DNA of 56,565 nt, from the NCBI GenBank assembly GCA_023665325.1, contig JAMPED010000006.1:49382-105946 (forward strand), written 5' to 3'. The notes under the pieces were generated by a model. It was not told the origin of the DNA and ran no database searches. It was given only the letters and a program-made list of their open reading frames with translations. Of this stretch, positions 52,581 through 56,565 are shown one piece after another (the first letter of the stretch is position 1; each line of letters opens with the position of its first letter). Origin of the DNA: Acetobacter sp. Lineage in GTDB: Bacteria > Pseudomonadota > Alphaproteobacteria > RF32 > CAG-239. Made by a program: the position numbers and the translations under genes.

Positions 52581-53714
52581 ATGACAGATACACTGGAAAT
52601 GGGAAGACGAAGTTTCTTAAAAACTGCTGCTGTAATGACGGCTCTGGCTGTTATGCCGCCGTTAACAAAAAAATCTTATGCCCAAAATATAAATAAAGCA
52701 AATGATAATCCATTTTTAAAAGATAAAAGAATATTAGGTAAAGAACAAGCCGCAATGCAAGTTTCTGCTTTAGGATTTGGTTGTATGGGGTTGAACTATC
52801 ACAGAAGCGAGCATCCAGATAAAAAGCAGGCAATTTATTTGCTGCATCAAGCTATAAATCACGGTATAACTTTATTTGATACAGCAGAAACATATGGACC
52901 ATTCATTAACGAAGAATTAGTTGGCGAAGGTTTGAAGGGGTATGGAGATAAAATTCAAATAACTACAAAATTTGGTTTTAGCTATAACGGTAATAAAGTA
53001 ACAGGACTGGATTCTTCTCCAAAACGTATTCGTGAAATGGTAGAACAATCCTTAAAGCGCCTCAAACGTGATTATATAGATATGCTCTATCAGCATCGTT
53101 TTGATCCCAAAACACCAATTGAAGAAGTCGCTGAAACAATCAAAGATTTAATAAAAGAAGGTAAAGTCAAACATTGGGGAATGTGTGAGGTTTCCGCAGC
53201 GACGATTCGTAAAGCACACAAAGCCCTCCCTTTAACTGCCTTGCAAAGCGAATATCACCTGATGTGGCGAGAGCCAGAAAATGACATTTTGCAAACCCTA
53301 AAAGAGCTTGGTATCGGGTTCGTCCCCTACAGCCCTCTAAATCGTGGTTTTTTAAGTGGTATGCTTAATGAATATACTAAATTTGATGCGAATAATGATA
53401 ATCGAGCAACTTTTCCTCGCTTTACCCCCCAAGCTATGCGCCATAATATGCAGATTATAGAAGTACTCAACCAATTTGGGCGCACCCGTGGTTTAACTCC
53501 TGCTCAAATTGCACTTGCGTGGCTGATGAATAAAGCCGATTGGATTGTCCCTATCCCCGGAACAACCAAACTAGCCCATTTGGAAGAGAATATTCGCGCT
53601 GTAGATGTGAAAATCCCCGAAAAAGATTGGAAAAATTTAGAAAATGAGTTATCTGCAATAGAGATAATGGGCAGTCGTTATCCCGCAGACCAACAAGCCC
53701 AAGTCGGAAAATAA
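52581..53714 (+). CDS. Tat-exported aldo/keto reductase
   Basis: 377 residues. A twin-arginine signal (MGRRSFLKTAAVMTALAVM, RR at residues 9-10, cleavage near SYAQ) precedes an aldo/keto reductase barrel: LFDTAETYGPFINEELVGEGL (Asp and Tyr of the catalytic tetrad), TTKFGFS (Lys), DMLYQHRFDP (His), and the C-terminal cofactor region (IPGTTKLAHLEENIRAVD). Tat export with folded cofactor is unusual for this mostly cytosolic family but known for some members. GAGGA precedes the ATG. Followed after 18 bases by the metallo-hydrolase. Confidence 0.92.
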   Translation: MTDTLEMGRRSFLKTAAVMTALAVMPPLTKKSYAQNINKANDNPFLKDKRILGKEQAAMQVSALGFGCMGLNYHRSEHPDKKQAIYLLHQAINHGITLFDTAETYGPFINEELVGEGLKGYGDKIQITTKFGFSYNGNKVTGLDSSPKRIREMVEQSLKRLKRDYIDMLYQHRFDPKTPIEEVAETIKDLIKEGKVKHWGMCEVSAATIRKAHKALPLTALQSEYHLMWREPENDILQTLKELGIGFVPYSPLNRGFLSGMLNEYTKFDANNDNRATFPRFTPQAMRHNMQIIEVLNQFGRTRGLTPAQIALAWLMNKADWIVPIPGTTKLAHLEENIRAVDVKIPEKDWKNLENELSAIEIMGSRYPADQQAQVGK

Positions 53715-53732
53715 ACCAGAGGAATAATTACA

Positions 53733-54821
53733 ATGAAAAGGACTATAGAAATAATGCTTTATATTTTCGGAATCATCATAATTTGCATCGCAGGATTAGG
53801 GGTATATGCTTGGCGAGAAATCGGTCAAACCCCGAGCCAAGAAGAACTAAAAGCTTTTGAAAAACTCCCTTATTTCAAAAACGGAAAATTCCACGCCTCT
53901 GAGGAAATGCATTATTATCCTGATAAAGTACGTAACGGTCCAGCCGGATTCTCTCGTATGATTTTGCAATCTCGATTTGCCCCAAAGCAACCTTTGCCAC
54001 AAATTAAGTTGACACAAAATAGCTTTTCTAAAACACCAGAAGACTTTGCTTTTTATTGGCTAGGACATTCCAGTGCCATCTTGGAACTCGCCGGCAACCG
54101 CATTGTTTTTGACCCCGTTCTCGGTAATGCCGCACCAATCCCTTTTGCAGTACCACGCTATAATTCTGCACCAATAACATATAAAGATTTTCCGCACATC
54201 GATTATGTTATCATTACGCATAATCACTATGATCATCTGGAAAGAAAAAGTGTTCAGGCTTTAAAGAATAGTCACTTTATCGTTCCTTTAGGAGTTGGTG
54301 CAGCTTTGCGAGGTTGGGGCGTTAAAAGTGAAAATATTACCGAATTGGGTTGGGGAGATGTTTTTACCAAAAATGGTTTAACAATTACAGCTGAAACTTC
54401 TCAGCATTATTCTGGTCGAGCTAAACTTGCCAGCAATGAAACCCTTTGGAACTCTTATGTTCTTAAAAATGCCGATAAAAGCATTTATTGGGGTGGGGAT
54501 ACCGGATATGGTAAACATTTTAAGGAAATTCAGGCAAAACACGGAGATTTTGATGTGGTAGCTCTAGAAATTGATGCTTGGAATCCAGGTTGGCCAAATA
54601 TTCACTTATTTCCAAAAGAAGCCGTTAAGGCAGCAAACGAGCTTAATGCCAAACAAATTCTTCCTTTACACTGGGCAGTATTTGATTTAGCACTCCATCC
54701 GTGGCACGAATCAATAGATATGTTGTTAGAGGAAGCTCAAAATGTAAAAATAAAGGTATTAACGCCGCTTATGGGGGAGAAAGTTATTCCGAGTATAACC
54801 AAAACCCAAAAGTGGTGGTAA
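53733..54821 (+). CDS. Metallo-beta-lactamase-fold hydrolase, membrane-anchored
   Basis: 362 residues. N-terminal membrane anchor (IMLYIFGIIIICIAGLGVYA), then an MBL domain of the UlaG/NAPE-PLD-like type: FYWLGHSSAILEL, VFDPVLG, metal-binding ITHNHYDHLE, a DTGYGKHF segment, and LPLHWAVFDLALHPW. Likely a phospholipid- or lactone-type hydrolase; the substrate cannot be read from the sequence. It forms an operon with the reductase (18-base gap, AGAGGAA upstream). A terminator lies at 55046. Confidence 0.88.
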   Translation: MKRTIEIMLYIFGIIIICIAGLGVYAWREIGQTPSQEELKAFEKLPYFKNGKFHASEEMHYYPDKVRNGPAGFSRMILQSRFAPKQPLPQIKLTQNSFSKTPEDFAFYWLGHSSAILELAGNRIVFDPVLGNAAPIPFAVPRYNSAPITYKDFPHIDYVIITHNHYDHLERKSVQALKNSHFIVPLGVGAALRGWGVKSENITELGWGDVFTKNGLTITAETSQHYSGRAKLASNETLWNSYVLKNADKSIYWGGDTGYGKHFKEIQAKHGDFDVVALEIDAWNPGWPNIHLFPKEAVKAANELNAKQILPLHWAVFDLALHPWHESIDMLLEEAQNVKIKVLTPLMGEKVIPSITKTQKWW

Positions 54822-54851
54822 GGATAATATTTTGAAACTATAGCGGAAAGT

Positions 54852-55075
54852 ATGTATAACCAGATAAATAGTTTTACATTCCTTGATATTTCAAAAATCA
54901 ATATTAAATCTTTAAGTGTTCACGATGGAAAAGTTTTGAAAATAGAATTTAGTTTCAGGTTTTGCAGAGTGAACAAGAAATGTTCCTTGTCTTCTGCAAT
55001 TCAAAAGATCTAAATTCGTTTGTTAATGCATTAGAGGAGGTCGCTGAGAGAGGAAGATATTCCTCTCTCTTTTAG
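54852..55075 (+). pseudogene. Probable frameshifted small gene
   Basis: Two frames join into one protein-like reading: ATG 54852 gives MYNQINSFTFLDISKINIK and on to KVLKIEF; from about 54953 a second frame continues QSEQEMFLVFCNSKDLNSF, then ALEEVAERGRY, ending at TAG 55075. The first frame ends at 55013 in a poor tail. A single indel near 54950 would connect them. No family recognised, and the end overlaps the terminator at 55046. It could also be two chance frames. Confidence 0.4.
55046..55073 (+). terminator. Intrinsic terminator after the LysR-associated cluster
   Basis: GAGAGAGGAA/TTCCTCTCTC, 10-bp perfect stem with a GATA loop and four Ts. Confidence 0.85.
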
Positions 55076-55123
55076 TTTGAAAATAAAGTAGACATTTTTG
55101 AGCTTTCATTATAAGCTTAAAAT

Positions 55124-56134
55124 ATGACAAAAGAATTATCAACATTACTATTGAAATGGTACGTACAAAATGGGCGAGAGCTACCTTGGCGTGTTAGAGG
55201 TGGTGCACATCCAAACCCATATGTTATCTTGGTTTCCGAGTTTATGCTCCAGCAAACCACCGTTAAAACAGTTATTCCCTATTTTCATCGTTTTATGGAA
55301 CGTTTTCCAACCATACAATCACTAGCAGAAGCAACGCTTGAAGAAGTTTATCAATTATGGCAAGGTTTAGGATACTACACCCGCGCTCGCTCACTACACA
55401 CAACCGCTCAAATGATAGTTAATGAGTTTGGTGGACAATTTCCCGATTCGAAAAAAGATGTATTGCGATTAAAAGGGATAGGAACATATACTGTTGCTAG
55501 TTTTTTAGCCTTAGCGTTTAATCAACCAGAAACAGTGATTGATGGTAATGTAATGCGTATCATTGCTCGCATATATCATTTAACATCGCCATTAGATGAA
55601 ATAACCGACACAATTCGTCAAGAAGCGGAGAAATTAACAAGCAAAGAACATCCGGCAGATTATGCTTCCGCAATTATGGATTTAGGAGCAACGATTTGCA
55701 CTCCTAAAAATCCTCAATGTTTGTTATGTCCGTGGGCACAATATTGCAAATCAAAAGGAACAGCTGATTTAGAACAAATACCTGTCCGTCGAAAATTAGA
55801 AAAAAAAGAAAAGCACGGTTTTGTATATATAATACAAAATTCTCAAGACGAAGTTCTTATTCGTAAACGGACAGAAAAAGGCTTGCTTTCTGGTTTATAT
55901 GAATTTCCGTGGGATGACTCAAAACCAATGTTTTCTAATGCTATAAATACTGAAAAAAAGGTTATTCACGTTTTTACACATTTTAAATTAACTTTGCAAG
56001 TTTATATAATGAAAACAGATGTTTCTCCTATAGCAGATGGTGTCTATGTTTCACCACATCAATTAAATGAGTATCCTATTTCTACATTGATGAAAAAGGT
56101 TGTTAAAGTGTTAATTAAAAAGGATAAAAAATAG
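55124..56134 (+). CDS. mutY: A/G-specific adenine glycosylase MutY
   Basis: Removes adenine mispaired with 8-oxoguanine. 336 residues: catalytic Glu region VSEFMLQQTTVKTV, helix-hairpin-helix LKGIGTYTVASFLA followed by the Asp in VIDGNVMRI, the 4Fe-4S ligands C-x6-C-x2-C-x5-C (from CTPKNPQCLLCPWAQYC), and a C-terminal NUDIX-like 8-oxoG recognition domain (RKRTEKGLLSGLYEFPW). The ribosome site before ATG 55124 is weak. The stop lies next to the decayed transpeptidase. Confidence 0.95.
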   Translation: MTKELSTLLLKWYVQNGRELPWRVRGGAHPNPYVILVSEFMLQQTTVKTVIPYFHRFMERFPTIQSLAEATLEEVYQLWQGLGYYTRARSLHTTAQMIVNEFGGQFPDSKKDVLRLKGIGTYTVASFLALAFNQPETVIDGNVMRIIARIYHLTSPLDEITDTIRQEAEKLTSKEHPADYASAIMDLGATICTPKNPQCLLCPWAQYCKSKGTADLEQIPVRRKLEKKEKHGFVYIIQNSQDEVLIRKRTEKGLLSGLYEFPWDDSKPMFSNAINTEKKVIHVFTHFKLTLQVYIMKTDVSPIADGVYVSPHQLNEYPISTLMKKVVKVLIKKDKK

Positions 56135-56317
56135 TTTTAATATTGATATTATGCGCAGCAAACTCATTTGCTTCAGAAATTAAAATAGATAATATCGTAA
56201 TGGAAAAAGCTGCGTGTAAGATGTACCTACGCCAAGATGACAAAAATATTAATTCATAACAATTACGATTGGATTGCGGGATGTATCGCTATTACAGATG
56301 AAGAAATATGGAATTAA
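56131..56317 (+). pseudogene. Decayed L,D-transpeptidase (YkuD) gene
   Basis: The first part, in the frame of 56131, reads as a signal-peptide end and YkuD start (ANSFASEIKIDNIVMEKAAC, then KMYLRQDDK) and stops at 56259. A second frame contains KILIHNNYDWIAGCIAITDE up to TAA 56317, which holds the family's catalytic W-x-x-G-C-I motif. About 60-80 central residues are missing and the frames disagree, and no good start codon remains. AAGGATAAAAA precedes it. An ancestral periplasmic peptidoglycan cross-linking enzyme gene was lost by deletion. Confidence 0.75.
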
Positions 56318-56348
56318 AAGGTAAAAATTGTTTGTTTTCAATAAGAAA

Positions 56349-56376
56349 ACCAGTAGAGATTCTTCTCTCTACTGGT
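56349..56376 (-). terminator. Intrinsic terminator after tRNA-Gln
   Basis: ACCAGTAGAGA/TCTCTACTGGT, 11-bp stem with a six-base loop, U-rich on the minus strand; 12 bases downstream of the tRNA. Confidence 0.85.
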
Positions 56377-56388
56377 CTTCGTCAAAGT

Positions 56389-56462
56389 TGGCTGCTTGAC
56401 CTGGATTCGAACCAAGATTAACGGAGTCAGAGTCCGCTGTCCTACCATTAGACGATCAAGCA
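56389..56462 (-). tRNA. tRNA-Gln (anticodon CTG)
   Basis: 74 bases with encoded CCA on the minus strand. Acceptor TGCTTGA/TCAAGCA, D-arm CTAATGGTAGGAC, anticodon stem GCGGA/TCCGT with loop CTCTGAC, T-arm with GGTTCGAATCC. The U-start acceptor and CTG/TTG-type anticodon loop suit Gln. Confidence 0.9.
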
Positions 56463-56565
56463 AGTACTAACAATGCGTGTATTCATAATATGCTTTATCT
56501 TAAGTGTCAACAGTTTTTCTCATATTTTTCATTAAAAACTAATTGCAAAAAATAAAAACTATATT

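Noticed and set aside
1..56565. Mobile elements and phage genes
   Set aside because: No transposase, integrase, recombinase or phage structural gene and no terminal repeats were seen in the window.

Overview
The window reads as chromosomal DNA of an AT-rich alphaproteobacterium with a Gram-negative envelope. This rests on the gene order rimP-nusA-ylxR-infB-rbfA, AsmA, Lgt, an autotransporter, a Sec/Tat-exported protein set and standard stop codons. Several families are of the kind found in uncultured host-associated Alphaproteobacteria: pilin-like proteins starting with a GRSMIEML core, an ankyrin/EGF-like autotransporter and a eukaryote-like (type 2) isoleucyl-tRNA synthetase. The taxonomic placement is inference. 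No insertion sequence, phage, CRISPR array or integrase was seen.

Layout. 1-1298 (-) is the start of a repeat-containing protein that runs off the left edge. 1500-10126 holds queA, a membrane protein with a degenerate GGDEF-like domain, lgt, a YbjN-like protein, a DUF1294 protein, an exported protein pair, dtd, a DUF3137-like protein and galU. 10200-15269 (-) is a giant AsmA-family protein. 15388-17908 is a nucleoside-salvage operon (cdd-punA-deoA). 17914-22555 contains three pilin-like cassettes around mltB and ruvX. ileS (-) and a 1.85-kb-residue-scale autotransporter (+) follow. 31803-37350 is the translation/transcription operon rimP-nusA-ylxR-infB-rbfA, then mscL. 37971-43624 has a coiled-coil protein, an MprF-like flippase domain protein with a Sel1 lipoprotein-like partner, uup and pgpA. 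43751-49916 has two GT8 glycosyltransferases, mtaB-ftsY-xseA and uppP. A fourth pilin cassette and tRNA-Leu follow. 51027-54821 is a LysR-centred stress-type cluster (exported cupin, LysR, Tat-exported aldo/keto reductase, metallo-beta-lactamase-fold hydrolase). The right end has mutY, a decayed L,D-transpeptidase gene and tRNA-Gln.

The most striking signal is a repeated, apparently undescribed cassette found four times (minus strand near 18.6 kb; plus strand near 20.8, 21.8 and 50.0 kb). Each has a promoter and a ~185-200 nt structured RNA with the same architecture in every copy: a 5' hairpin, a second hairpin whose loop pairs with a site about 110 nt downstream, a multi-hairpin junction, and a third hairpin whose loop pairs with the 5' arm of an intrinsic terminator. 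A pilin-like gene with a prepilin-peptidase site and a conserved cysteine-rich C-terminus follows. Primary sequence differs strongly between copies while pairing is kept by compensatory changes. The geometry suggests transcription attenuation or an independent terminated RNA with readthrough into the pilin gene.

A second regulatory signal is a 14-bp element placed exactly 58 bp upstream of both the cupin and the aldo/keto reductase start codons, flanking the LysR gene and oriented the same way relative to each target.
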